A stretch of 64,000 bases of DNA from positions 10,916,186-10,980,185 of the forward strand of contig OX442317.1 of assembly GCA_949358305.1 (NCBI GenBank). Reading direction: 5' to 3'. Of this stretch, positions 1 through 10,945 are shown piece by piece (position 1 is the stretch's first letter; each line of letters begins with the position of its first letter). The notes beneath the pieces were generated by a model. It searched no databases. It had not been told where the DNA came from and worked only from the letters and a program-made list of their open reading frames with translations. This DNA is from Strigamia acuminata (Eukaryota; Arthropoda; Chilopoda; Geophilomorpha; Linotaeniidae). The translations under genes were made by a program, and so were the position numbers.

Positions 1-1817
1 GCATCTTTTTGATCTTTCTCCCAAACAAATGGCAGATCCTTCTTTGTCAGACTGGACAGGGGTCTAGCGATGGAGGCGTAATTGGGGACAAATTTACGCA
101 AATATCCGGTCATGCCCAGAAATCTCTGGACCTCTTTTACGGTTGTAGGGGCGGGAAAACTATCTATAGCCAATAGTTTTAACGTGTCGGCCTTAGTGCC
201 TTCCTTGGTTATCATGAAACCTAAGAACTTCAACTCGGTTTGTCCAAAACGGGACTTTGTCATGCTCACAGTTAAACCTGCATTTCTTAAAAGTTGTAAA
301 ACTTGTTTAATATGCTTTAAATGTTCTTCCCAAGTTTTTGAATAAATTATTATGTCGTCCAGGTACACAAGACAAAACTCACCAGCTACGGGGGCCAAAA
401 TTTGCTCCATTAAATTCTGAAATGTTGCGGGGGCGTTACACAAGCCGAACGGCATGCGCTTGAATTGGTATTTTCCCATGGGTGTATAAAAAGCAGTAAT
501 TGGTCTACTTTCTGGATCCATCTCTACCTGGTAATATCCCTTGACGAGATCCATGCTCGTGAAATATTTGGCCGCTCCTAAATACATCAAAATCATGTGG
601 ATATCTGGCATGGCGATCGTATCTTGCACGGTCGACGAGTTGATCCATCGATAATCGATACAGAGACGGTAAGATCCGTCGGGTTTGGATACAATTAGGG
701 GATGAGACACGTAGGGGCCAACCGGAGCTGGTTCGATAAGATCTAGGTCAATCAACTCTTGTACCAGAGTCTTAAGTATGGCACGCTTAGTTGGATTGTA
801 CATCCGGTATGGAGATTTTCGGGGGTTATCACGCAGCATAATGGAATGCTTAACGATGTGGGTGCGACCGGGAGTGTCGCTAAAAACCGACTGGACGCTT
901 TCCAGAACCGCTTTTAATAGAAGCCGTTGATCGGGTGTACAATCGGCGTGTGCCACCAGCTTCTCACTCCAATCGAGCGAACGCTCAATTTGTCGTGAGA
1001 GAGAAGGAATATCCTTTGCGTAAACTGGTGGCACCAGACAATCTTTAGGAACGCCAGGAGGGGTGACAATTGCGTCATGAGGATCGAGGTTAGCAATCTC
1101 CTCTAAAGTGGTGCTTGCATTCACAAGCGCTTTTCTGACGGCCTTCTTTGCTTTAAATCTCTTGGACCGTAAAACCTTTAAACATTGCTTTTCTAACTTA
1201 TTAATTTCTTTTTTAGTGGCATAAGGAATCGCTACATCCGGGTCGTTACCACATCTCGCCAATTGTTCGTCGGGGCGCAAGTATAAAGAGGTTTTGCGCA
1301 TAAAATTGTGACCAATCGTTAAATTTGTCACTCTGGGGGGCAAAACTATGAAAGTAAAGGGTGTATGATGATTTGCCCACTGTATAGTGAGATCTACCTT
1401 GCCTATTGGCTTGTGCTTAATCCCGGGGGCAGAAATTCGCACGTTGTTTTTAATTTTACGAACAGATTCGTATGGAATGCCAAAGACGGGTAGTAATTGT
1501 TCGCCTATAAAGCAACTGGTGGCGCCAGAATCTACTAACGCCAAAGACGGGACTCCATTCACGTGGACATTAATTTGGGCGTGGTCAGTGGCTGAAGATG
1601 ACGCCATAGACATTAAACGTTCCGTGAAACGTTCTTTTAAATCGTAGAGGGGTTCGGGTTTGGAGGAAAAAGGAAAATCTTCCGATCCTGCCAGGGCAAG
1701 GGACATTTTGTTGAAATTTTCGCATAAATTTAACTCTGGGTTAAGGAGAGGGTTATTAAATTGAATTCCGGTTTTTATTTGGGGCTGAACTATTTGGGCG
1801 TCAGTCCCTGTTGCAAG
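1..1817 (-). CDS. pol: Pol polyprotein, copy A, partial (protease and reverse transcriptase)
   Basis: This is the -1 frame after gag, entered by frameshift at 1817-1823. It encodes the aspartic protease (DSGA, residue ~102 of the open frame) and reverse transcriptase (YLDD at ~491-494), and is cut by the window edge at residue ~611, before RNase H. The frame is open throughout what is visible. It matches the pol at 26927-31060, so the full protein would also carry RNase H and integrase if the rest is intact outside the window. Confidence 0.9.
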
Positions 1818-3607
1818 TTTTTTAACTGTGGGCACTCTTTAAGTCCATGGCCGGGCTCTTTGCACAGTGGACACTTTGCTAACTCTTGTAATACCTTGGT
1901 CAATACTGGGTCTTCCACCTTTGTCTTTTTTGCGTCTCCAGAATTGGAATGCGATTGCGATCTGTGGTCGCGCTTTTTATTATGGTTATGATCACCATTT
2001 GATTTGTAAGTTGGGCATTTATTTCTGAAGTGCTCTTTGCTTCCGCAATTGAAGCAAGTACCCTTCTCGAACCTCTTAACGTGTTGTTGAATATGATTGT
2101 ACAGTTCCTCACTAGGGGTTTTGGATTCGGAATCGGAAGTCTCAGAATCTTCTGAAGTTTCGGATCCTGAGGACACGGAAATCTTATTTAAAATTTTCTT
2201 GACAGTATTTTTATATTTATTGTGATGATAACGATGTTTGTATTTGTTATCATGGGATCTACTACCATCTGAGTTTTCAGATTTCTTCTCTTCTTTTGTC
2301 TCTTTTGGGGTATCAGCTGTCTTTGCAGCGGGGGGTTTTGTTTCTTTGGGTTTTGTCCCTGGGGCGATGGGGTCATTGCCCACTTTGACATCGTACTTCT
2401 CCTTATCTGCTAATACTTTCTTGTATATCCGTTCTAGATCACCTTTGTCTAAATTGTTTATTTCTAGACGGCTACGAATATCAGGGGTTGCGTAGCGTTG
2501 CATCATTTTACGCGCAACAATTCCGTTGTACGTAGATTGCTGTCGCCAGCAGTTATAGTACCGAAGTACATAATGATAAACGGTTTCGCCTTCTTCCGCC
2601 ACTTGTTCGAAACAACGTTCACCGCGTTGGTCCTCGTTCAGCCCGAAACGGTTTTGAAACACGGTTTTAAATTCGTCCCACACCGTAAGGTGCGGAGCAA
2701 AATCGTCAAACCAAGTCAAGGCCACTCCAGACAAGTATGCGGGGACACATTGCGTAATTGCTTCGTCGAGGGGGCAACCTTTGTTACGTGCTGCTCCGAT
2801 TACAGCATCTATAAACGCGCTGCACTCTGCAGGAGTTCCTTCCCCAGTGAAGCGTGGTACCTCTAGACCCTTAAAATTATAACGACGTGACTCGTTTTGC
2901 AGAGAACTGTTTTGATCGTGGGGAGGGGGTGAGCGATCTCGCTCTTCTCGTTGGCGGTTCTCCTGGCCAGCTTGAAATGCCGTAAAACTCGCGGCCATCT
3001 GCCTCACACTGTCGGCCAAAGTTAATAAAGTATCATTTGGAATTGAGGAATTGTTAGTGGTATGCGATTGATGCGAGCGAGGGGACGTATTCAAGCGTCT
3101 ACGCGGGGTTGATTGGTTGATTAAGTTCGGGTTAGGAACGGGTGGTGGAGTTACAGGGCGCGGTGTTACAGGGCGGTTATGAGTTTGGTTGGTCTGCTGC
3201 GCCAATGTCGCCTGGGCCTGGGCTAGGGCCTGAGCATCGGCCTGTGCCTGGGCTTGCGCCTGTGCTAGAGCATCCGCTAAAGCTTGGGCATCCGCCTGGG
3301 CTTGAGCGTTAGCCTGAGCTAGAGCGTCGACCTGTGCTTGCGTGTCAGCACGGGCCTGAGCCTCCCTGTCTGCCAATGCCTGAACAGACCGAGTGACAAA
3401 ATCATTTATATTCACATAGTTTGCGGGGTCTAATCCCATCGTAACTCCCAAATTCAACAATGCCGGCAAATCAATAATTTCAGGGACGCTGAGATCCAAG
3501 GTCGTCGAGCTTTGACTACCTCCAGCGGGAGGGTTGAGATTACTATCGTTCAAACTGCTAGGGGAGGTGACAACTTTGGGGTTAGGCAAAGTTGGTCTGG
3601 GTGCCAT
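1790..3607 (-). CDS. gag: Gag polyprotein, copy A
   Basis: A 605-residue structural protein of the retrotransposon particle. It starts with ATG at 3607 and overlaps pol at its 3' end. Visible regions in order are a Ser/Pro-rich N-terminus, an Ala/Gln-rich heptad-like stretch (~85-140) likely to form a coiled coil, a capsid-like middle, a Lys/Glu/Ser-rich charged linker, and two CCHC knuckles for nucleic-acid binding (C518-C531 and C579-C592). It appears identical to the gags at 18073 and 31033. Confidence 0.92.
   Translation of the reverse strand: MAPRPTLPNPKVVTSPSSLNDSNLNPPAGGSQSSTTLDLSVPEIIDLPALLNLGVTMGLDPANYVNINDFVTRSVQALADREAQARADTQAQVDALAQANAQAQADAQALADALAQAQAQAQADAQALAQAQATLAQQTNQTHNRPVTPRPVTPPPVPNPNLINQSTPRRRLNTSPRSHQSHTTNNSSIPNDTLLTLADSVRQMAASFTAFQAGQENRQREERDRSPPPHDQNSSLQNESRRYNFKGLEVPRFTGEGTPAECSAFIDAVIGAARNKGCPLDEAITQCVPAYLSGVALTWFDDFAPHLTVWDEFKTVFQNRFGLNEDQRGERCFEQVAEEGETVYHYVLRYYNCWRQQSTYNGIVARKMMQRYATPDIRSRLEINNLDKGDLERIYKKVLADKEKYDVKVGNDPIAPGTKPKETKPPAAKTADTPKETKEEKKSENSDGSRSHDNKYKHRYHHNKYKNTVKKILNKISVSSGSETSEDSETSDSESKTPSEELYNHIQQHVKRFEKGTCFNCGSKEHFRNKCPTYKSNGDHNHNKKRDHRSQSHSNSGDAKKTKVEDPVLTKVLQELAKCPLCKEPGHGLKECPQLKNLQQGLTPK
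1817..1823 (-). promoter_or_regulatory. -1 ribosomal frameshift heptamer, gag/pol, copy A
   Basis: In gag sense the sequence is A AAA AAC with AAA and AAC as zero-frame codons, nine codons before the gag stop. Slipping back one base opens the pol frame (Leu-Ala-Thr-Gly follows). This is one of the canonical simultaneous-slippage heptamers. I did not establish a downstream pseudoknot. Confidence 0.8.
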
Positions 3608-4809
3608 CGTAATTTATTTAACGTTGCTAACGCAAGTGTATAATTAAACAACCTGGATTTTCTACTCTCTTTTTCTTGAAATTCGCCTTCTGAGATTATC
3701 AGAAAACTCAAGTGAATATTGGATCAAACTTAAATTTTGACCTGAACACAATGGAATTCCTAAATTCGAACGAATTCAAGAAAACAACGCTAAACAAATA
3801 TTGCTAAACACTATCAATTAAAATTCCTCAAAAGGGTAAATAAGGCAAATTGGATTGTCCTACCGTCAGTGGAGTGTTCGAATCTAGTTGTAGTGGTTGA
3901 TCGAATCTGCGATTCAGCCTGCAATGAAGTGGTCGTCTGGCACACGAAGGAACACAGTAGAAGTACTTCGAGAAGTGAAGGGAAGTGAAGGAAACTAGGG
4001 TTTTATAACTTTTGGAAGGCACAAAGAGAATAATTATTTGGCAGACATGAGATTATGCTAATGTCGATAATTGTCTAGTCTGGCGACAGGCAGTCGGCAA
4101 AGGAAAGTTGGAAACAATAAACAGGATCTTGAAACAATAGGGATTAAATTTTGGTGCAGAGGTGCTACATTTTTGGTAGGTCTAAAGTCTCCAAAATAGG
4201 TGTAGAATCTGAAGGTTTCAAGATGTTAACCCATTTAGATTATTTAATATAGGAGAAGAAATTAATTTGAATTATTTGTTATGAAAATTAATTAATTTGA
4301 TTTTTAATTCTAAATCTATAGAAAGTTGTTAGTAATTAAGTAAATATTGGATAAATCGTTTTATGATGTGCTTGAAGTAGTTTTAATAATTTAATTTTAG
4401 TGAAATGTTTAATTTTGGAGGAAAGTTTCAGGTTGATTTAATTGGTAAAAGCTGGGAACTTTAACTTGCAAACTCCGTAGTGGGTTGAGGGGTTTAGAGG
4501 AAAGAGGGGAAAAGTCTTTAAGTGATAGCCTTAGGCTAGTTGACCAACACCTGTTTCTTTGGCACACTTCAACCTGTTTTGCACAAAACTGAAAAATTCA
4601 CTTTTTATACAAATTAGACATATACAACCCAAAAATTAAGATTTAAACACTATTATTAAATGAAATATTTACAGCTCTTTGATTTTCAAACACAAAACCA
4701 AATATTTACATTTTTCGCAATTTTTGATAATTGCATCAAATCAATCTATCAACTTTTACAATTATGCAAATTAGCTACTTAATATGCATATCCTGTCGCG
4801 GACGCCACT
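3608..4809 (-). other. Element leader (5' UTR) with primer binding site, copy A
   Basis: This is 1.2 kb of AT-rich sequence between gag and the 5' LTR with no credible ORF. Two bases inside the LTR edge, on the minus strand at 4791-4807, lies TGGCGTCCGCGACAGGA. It begins with the TGG expected of a site pairing with a tRNA CCA end. The pairing partner resembles the 3' end of a tRNA-Arg, the primer used by some gypsy-class elements, but the tRNA identity is from memory and unverified. Confidence 0.75.
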
Positions 4810-6964
4810 TGTGACGAGAAAACAGGGTATGAATAAATTATGGAACATTGTTTAGGAATATCTAAGGGATCAGGTTAGGCTGCGCTGCAACGTCAGTTGC
4901 GGCAAAGGCGGGAAAAGTATTCTTGAGTGACGTGAGTCACTTGAGAGGGAAAAAAGGGGGTCATTGGTAAGTGACCACAAGTAGTTTTAATAACTTTAGA
5001 GGCAGTAAGGTAAATAAAGAGTAAAATGATTGTAATAAAACATCTGACTTCGATTAACACGCGACAGCATAAGTTGATAGAGTGTAAATGAATAAATGTA
5101 TGAATGAGCCAAACACAAGTGTGTAATATAAATGAATAAACTAATCTAATTTAATAAGTCCAAATGAACAAACAATCCAAAATATATATGTATACAAATA
5201 TGTACAAATATATCGGCGCTAGTAACAAGGCCTCCAATACAAGTTGGGGTAATATAAAGACATAAAAATATACTTAAATACGCTGACACACTTTAGACTG
5301 TTGGGTGCATGAGGAATTCATGGCCCAAGGCTAAGAGGGGAAGCAAACAAGAATAAAGAGTAAGCGCTCTTTTAATTGCGCTACACGCATGTGTAAAGGG
5401 GGAATTAAAAGGGGCAATAAAATGGCGGCTCAATCAATGTTTCTTCGACTGCAATTCGGTTCGGCTGCAATTTTGGTATTAACAGGTGTCGTCACAAACA
5501 TATATTGGCCTTGAAGAAGACCAATGGAGCTAAAACTTAATGGTTATTAATGCAAGGGATTAATAAGAGTGCAAACTCTTATTTAATCGGTTTGGTGGGT
5601 TTGAAGACCCAAGAAAATGGCTAAGAGAAAAGCAACACAGCCATTGAGTGTCAAATTGAGGCGGCAGAGCCTTCTGCTAAACTTATTAGGCTTAACATTG
5701 AAGATTAACCATTATTCAACAAGACCTGGCTAACCGTGTGCAAGGTGTGTTTTGAGCGAATGCTCTAGCGGCGCAAAGGACAGCTACACACATTGAGGTA
5801 GTCACTGATTGCTCAGTGCTAAGTATCTATGTGTAGCAACTTTGATAAGAAGGATTGTAACACATTGAGATGCAAATCAATTGCTTGATTTGAAGTGCTA
5901 TGTCACAATAACCATAGGATGAGGTAAGGGGAATTTCATATCAAAATGATATGGTTCCAATGAAAATGAGTATAAGGAGTGATTAGCTAACAGTTGACAA
6001 TACAAAAGTAAAAGGTAACCACTAACAACTCACTCTTGATTTAAGAGCCATTGAGGGCTTGATGAAATTCATCAAGACTTGCTAACTAATAATTCAAGAG
6101 TGTAAATGAAACATGGCTTACCTATTTACACGAATCCACGGTCAACAGTCATTGAGTCCAGTTGTTCAAAAGGGTTGAGGGATTTTGGCGGGAAAATCCA
6201 CCAACAAAGCCAGGGCGGCAAAGTTGGAGTAGAGGCAACAAAACCTATCTTTTCTCCTTCATCTTCACCTCCAGTGCCATCCTGCTTCCCCAGCTGTCAA
6301 CTAGAGGAAGCTTTACACCGTTGCTCAGTAATTCAATACCATATAAGCTCGAGTGTTGGTCGTAGGGCACAACAACTAAACCAGCGATAGTGCGTCAAAA
6401 CTTGACGCACAATATAAAGTCAAACCAACAAAGGCAAAAACAGAATATGTGTATAGTCAAAATAATGGGCAAAATCCTAGAGGAAACTCTGTGCAGAGTT
6501 TATATAGACAAGTGAAACAATACCTCATTGGAATGGAACCAATGGGGTAAATAAACCAATAACAACAAGGGTCTTGCCTCATTAGTATGAGGCGGGAATA
6601 AAACCACAAAGCACATACCTCATTAGTATGTGGTGAAGGAGGGGAGACCAAGCGTGGCGAGGTCAAGAGTACTCTTGGCCTTGCAAGGTCATACTGGTGT
6701 TGATAAACAACACTAACACTGAGTTGGCATAGAGCGGCTCCACTGAGCAGTGAACCAAGATGGCGACCAAGGAAAGAAAGAATACTCTTTCAACTGTAAT
6801 ATAAACATAACTTATGACCCGTGAGCCTTAGGGCTCACTTATATGGTCTAGGACTCATATAAAGCTTAATCAAATAACGTAACCAAGCATACAAAACTCT
6901 GAATAATAAATAAAGTATTTATTCGATCTCCAATACAAACCTACGGTAATTTGGTACCGTCACA
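4810..6964 (-). repeat. 5' LTR of copy A (2,155 bp)
   Basis: The ends are 7-bp inverted repeats, TGTGACG and CGTCACA. Length and sequence agree with the LTRs at 14864, 21093 and 34053. The boundaries are fixed by comparing four copies with different flanks. No protein-coding gene is supported. The short ORFs inside (for example 6106-6390 and 6457-6666) recur only because the LTR recurs. The half from 5562 to 6960 is dense in perfect hairpins with 6-9 bp stems. Confidence 0.95.
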
Positions 6965-7070
6965 TCTGTAAAATAAAATACTTGTAATAAATTGCACATC
7001 GAATAACAACGTGATCAAAACAAATCGTACTAGTACTAAAATTACATTTTTACTTTTAAAAAATTTCAGT

Positions 7071-9642
7071 TCAAACTAGATTTGAATTATTTTCACTAGT
7101 TTTTGATCGGATAAACGCCATACCGTGTGTTCTCATGTGAGTTTTAAGGGACAATTCAGTTGAAAAACAGCTAAAACACACAACACATTCTAGCCCATTA
7201 GCCCCATTGACATTGACATTGACATTGACATTTGTATCAGTTTGGAATTGACAATCGTCATTTTCCATATAGCCATCAACATCCTTAACCCTATGCACAA
7301 TAGCTAAATGTTTACGTAATGCAGGAGAAACTACAAAACAAGCACCACATTCAAAACATTGAAGTGAACCCCTGTCTGTTTTGTGAGCACTCACGTGTTG
7401 GACGAAATTGGAACGAAACGTGGTCATGTAATCACACTTGAAGCACGTGTAAGTTCCTCCATCATCATCATCACATATTCGCAACTGTTTTTGTGGTAAA
7501 GCATCAACATTATCCTCTTTCGGACGTGGAATTTTGATTTTAATCGACGGCCTCGTTGAAGTCGAAGCCGAAGCCGAAGCCCCAGCCCCATGTGCCATTA
7601 CATTCTCATGGACTAGCTTGACATGCTTCTCCAAAAGCGTACGTTTAGTAAAGCAGTGCTCCTTGCAGATCCAGCAGACGTACTTTTTGGGCCTTCCATC
7701 AGAATTGTGCATGGCCCGTTCGTGGCGTAACAGACTCTTTAGATTGTAGTAGGACGTGTCGCACGAACTACAAGCGAACGTTAGGAGCGCACTCTTCGCC
7801 CCAACATTATCTTTCTTCGGATGAAGGTTGTTATGCGACTGTTTGACATGCGTCATTAAAGAGTCGTTGGAGTCAAACAGCAGACTGCAAACATTGCAAC
7901 ATTCCTTTCCCGCCTTGAGCACTTGAGGGTGTAGCTGGCGCACGTGCTCTCCAAGCGCAGCCTTATTTTCCACCAATTTGGCACATTGCAAACATTTGAA
8001 GACGAACTTTGTGGCTCGCATTTGTTCCTTAATGTGAATGTCTAAATGCTCGTCTAATTGCTCGCCCGAATGAAACACCGTGTCACACAATGGGCACTTG
8101 AAAATCATCTTGCACTCCACGTCCATCGTTAAATGCGACGTTTTCTTGTGAGCTTCGAACGTGTTTCCGGCTTTGAATGCCATCGGACATGCCTGGCACT
8201 TGAAATAAACCTCGCCGTGAACGTCCATTATGTGTTGGCGTAAACTTTCACCGTCGAAATGCAGCAGAGTGCAAATCGAACACTTGTAGCCAATAGAGCG
8301 CGAGTAATGAAGGCAGAGCACGCTCAAATGCTGTTGAAACGACGTCCAGCTGTCGCTGGCATTGGATCCGCATTCTGGACACGTAAACGGTCGCGTTTGT
8401 AAATGAATTCTTTGATGAGCGGACAAACTGCATTTCGATGGGCACGTCATGTTGCACTTTGAACATTGCGAGGTGGCTAAAGGCATGTTTTGACTTCGAC
8501 TGAAATGATCGCTCAATGACGATGCACTGTCGAAAAACTGACAACATTCGGAACATCGTAGTTTGCTGTTTGTTTTCGTTTCTTTAACAACCGTTGCGCT
8601 TGCGCTTTCACGTTCGCGTTCGCGTTCGCGTTCACCCCCCATTAAATGTGCTGCGGCCACTGCTGCCAGATGGGAAAGAACAATGCAGCCGTTGACAAGT
8701 GCTTTGCCAGTCGAATGCACAGCAATGACGTTCATCATTTCTCTCGGCAGTGGCATCACATCTGCTTTTCTCACGTCGCAAGGCTCGTTCTTATCTCGGT
8801 GATTTCGAACGTGATTTAAAAGATTGCACCTGCAGTTAAAAAACACAACATTTAAATTAACACCCAAATTCACATTAATAATACTCAAAACAAACAAACA
8901 AACAAACAAACAAGCACAGCCATGTATTTTTGAGATTAGAATTACTGGTAGGCTCATATTTCATACCGTACCTATTGTAATATTTGAGCGCCTTCTGACA
9001 AGTTTCACAGTTCAGACTAATGTAAACGCTTCGTCTGTCTAGGTGTTGCTTCAAACTAGATTCGAGTACAAACTGATCGCCACAATCTACACATTTGAAA
9101 GCGTCCATGGGAATCGCCATTCTCAACCGATCTGGCGGCGCTCCTTCAGGTGTGTAGGGAGGAAGTACGTTCGTGCTTAACTGATACGTCACGTCAGCTA
9201 TTTCAACTTGCTGCAATCGCGTTTTCTTCACAGATGCCATGTTCGGTAGTACAAGTATAGGTCGACTAGCAGAATTACCAGAATTCGTTGCAAGCGCACG
9301 AATTCTCGACTCATTCGTGCCTAATGTTAACTTCGATGTTGGAAATTGGCTGCACTCATCCTTACCTACACTCAAAGCTAACTAATGTTAATTCATTTGC
9401 ACAGTTTTCTTATTTTCACATTACATTGCATTACCTTTGAAAACCAAGGCAGTTTTCGTACTAGGGTTGATGAGTGACTGAATGTGACTGTGACTATGAC
9501 TATGACTATGACTGTGACTGTGACTGAGAGTGAGAGTGGCGTCATTTTCTGCTTCCTCTTTCACCGAAATGGAAGGACAGTCGGGAATGTCAAATGCTGC
9601 GAGGAGATCATCAAAGTCTGGCGTTCGAACATCTTGGGCCAT
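7071..9642 (-). CDS. C2H2 zinc-finger protein, ZNF592/ZNF687/ZNF532 family (unit 0)
   Basis: Three exons (9642-9435, 9365-8972, 8829-7071) with GT-AG introns give 786 codons. The start chosen is ATG 9642, which has the context AACATGG. The N-terminus carries the family signature (TPDFDDLLAAFDIPD). About 15 residues of Ser-His dipeptides follow. The first finger (from residue ~161) and the next cysteine pair are joined to CNLLNHVRNH across intron 2, as in the vertebrate family. A row of C2H2 fingers extends to near the C-terminus, with Arg-Glu, Ala-Ser and Val-Asn dipeptide runs between them. Family members are nuclear chromatin-associated factors that work with ZMYND8; the function here is by homology. 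TTTGCAG just before the start suggests a 5' UTR intron. Confidence 0.85.
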
Positions 9643-9964
9643 GTTATGCTGCAAACAATGATAATCAAGTATTCACAACATTTCCACCTAAACTACAGCT
9701 ATCCTACAATACCTTGTTAGGCTTATTTTAATCCTCTGGGCTCACAATTTCGCATCAGCACGCGTGTTTCTTTGCATTTCTACATTTTCAATTCCAACGA
9801 ATTAAACACTGCACGATGCCGAGTTTATGACAGAAAAAAATAAAGTTTCCAACATGTTTTATTTCATCACCGGAAATTTGTCAATCAGTCAAACATCGAA
9901 AAATAAAACTTTAAATGTATTTCAGATAACAGTTCAGGTACACAACATCAATTTTCGTAACTTT

Positions 9965-10195
9965 TTAATCAAATCCATATCGCTTCTTCATTTTTCTGAT
10001 GTCCTCTTTAAGAGACCTCTCCATCTTTAACGCTTCTTTCGGGTCAAAAGCTCGGACTCGCGTTATCATTTGAAAATTTTCATCAACATAACGATCGATT
10101 TGATCCCACACCAACTGCAAAAACTCTGCGTCCATCTGGTCAAGCTCTCCGAAACGACGATCATGAATTAGTTTTCGCCGTTTCGTATTACTCAT
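9965..10195 (-). CDS. Unrecognised 76-residue charged helical protein (unit 0)
   Basis: The ORF has ATG at 10195 and TAA at 9965-9967. The protein is highly charged, with a basic N-terminus (TKRRKL), an acidic and aromatic middle (DAEFLQLVWDQIDRY) and a basic tail (RKMKKRYGFD), and no signal peptide or membrane segment. I do not recognise the family. A 3' splice site (CTGTAG) three bases before the ATG suggests a non-coding first exon. It is head-to-head with the DDX52-like fragment across a promoter-like region containing paired CCAAT boxes. Coding status is inferred from composition, splice-site placement and context. Confidence 0.6.
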   Translation of the reverse strand: MSNTKRRKLIHDRRFGELDQMDAEFLQLVWDQIDRYVDENFQMITRVRAFDPKEALKMERSLKEDIRKMKKRYGFD

Positions 10196-10628
10196 TGCCT
10201 ACAGATGAAAAGAAAGAGTAAGTGTTTCCGTGTTGTTAAAGAAAGAAAAGAAAATGTACTCTGTAATTTTGGATCGAAATAAAACGGCAAAACTGTATAT
10301 TGTGCCTGTTATCAGTTATTCTCCGAACATGAAACCAAGGTAACTGCTGCTTTGTTTATGTAGGGAGCTCTTACTGGCCTAAAATCTTCGCACAAGTCTA
10401 CTGGAATCTGAAAACAGCATCATATTTAATACACAACTGAACTAGAGACCAAACTTAGCCGCGTCCAATCACGGCTCTTCTCACAGTTGGCCAATCACAT
10501 CGCACCATGCATCCTAACCTGACACGAAACCAAGGTAACTATATAACCTATGGAACCATAGAGAAGAGAACGTACGAGGCGCTAACTGGCGAGCTAACTG
10601 GTGACAACTTTCGAAATTTATTCCATCA
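10196..10628. promoter_or_regulatory. Divergent promoter between the 76-codon gene and the DDX52-like fragment
   Basis: This lies between two divergent start codons. Two CCAATCA boxes (10464 and 10491, 27 bp apart) resemble NF-Y sites. A 15-bp direct repeat, GAAACCAAGGTAACT, occurs near 10329 and 10524, and a TATATAA-like run follows the second copy. The layout is typical of a bidirectional promoter; this is inference from motifs. Confidence 0.5.
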
Positions 10629-10944
10629 ATGGATGCTCACGATATCTTTCGTAAACTAACACGTGGTATCAAATTTGACACCAATAAATTTCACGTCGAT
10701 GCAGTTCGATTTCAGGTACGCAAATTAAACGATGATTTAGAAATTGAAGCAATTTCGAGACATGTGGCGTCAAGTCAATTGATTTCAAATGTTCCGTGAT
10801 TTTGTTTTATTTCCGTTTATTTATTATTTTTTTGTTCAGCTTATACGGCCGAAGAAAACGGAAGAAACTTTGGTTTGTTTGAAGGACAGTGCGCGCGCAG
10901 TAGTGAAAGCTGCGAAACGACAACACGGCGCAAAAGGCTGGTGA
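10629..10944 (+). pseudogene. DDX52: DDX52-like 5' fragment (exon 1 plus short exon 2), unit 0
   Basis: ATG 10629 opens MDAHDIFRKL...KFDTNKF, closely resembling the start of the DEAD-box rRNA-processing helicase DDX52/Rok1. Exon 1 (10629-10715) ends in phase 0 at a GT donor. The next acceptor (TTGTTCAG, 10838-10839) leads into 34 codons ending in TGA at 10942-10944. No helicase motif follows, because the sequence becomes eEF2. The result is a 63-codon ORF that cannot be a helicase. Exon 1 identity rests on remembered family similarity. Where DDX52 sequence stops within exon 2 cannot be told. Confidence 0.6.
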
Positions 10945-10945
10945 A

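Larger units (their letters stand above)
1..6964 (-). mobile_element. LTR retrotransposon copy A (Ty3/gypsy class), 5' part, runs off left edge
   Basis: This stretch is colinear, base for base in length, with 29244-36207 of the complete element further right. It contains the 5' LTR (4810-6964), leader, gag and about 611 codons of pol. The element is on the minus strand, so its 5' end is at 6964. The right flank (TCTGTAAAAT from 6965) matches the empty site at 37824, 47333 and 56885, so the insertion lies between the spacer and the zinc-finger gene of unit 0. The left end, 3' LTR and second target-site copy are outside the window. Confidence 0.93.

Noticed and set aside
1900-2866. Overlapping ORFs on both strands across gag
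   Set aside because: They are out-of-frame or antisense readings of gag, whose own frame has CCHC knuckles and a frameshift link to pol.
6106-6390. 94-codon and overlapping 67/69-codon ORFs in each LTR
   Set aside because: Low-complexity frames within a hairpin-rich LTR. They recur only because the LTR recurs and have no recognisable domain.
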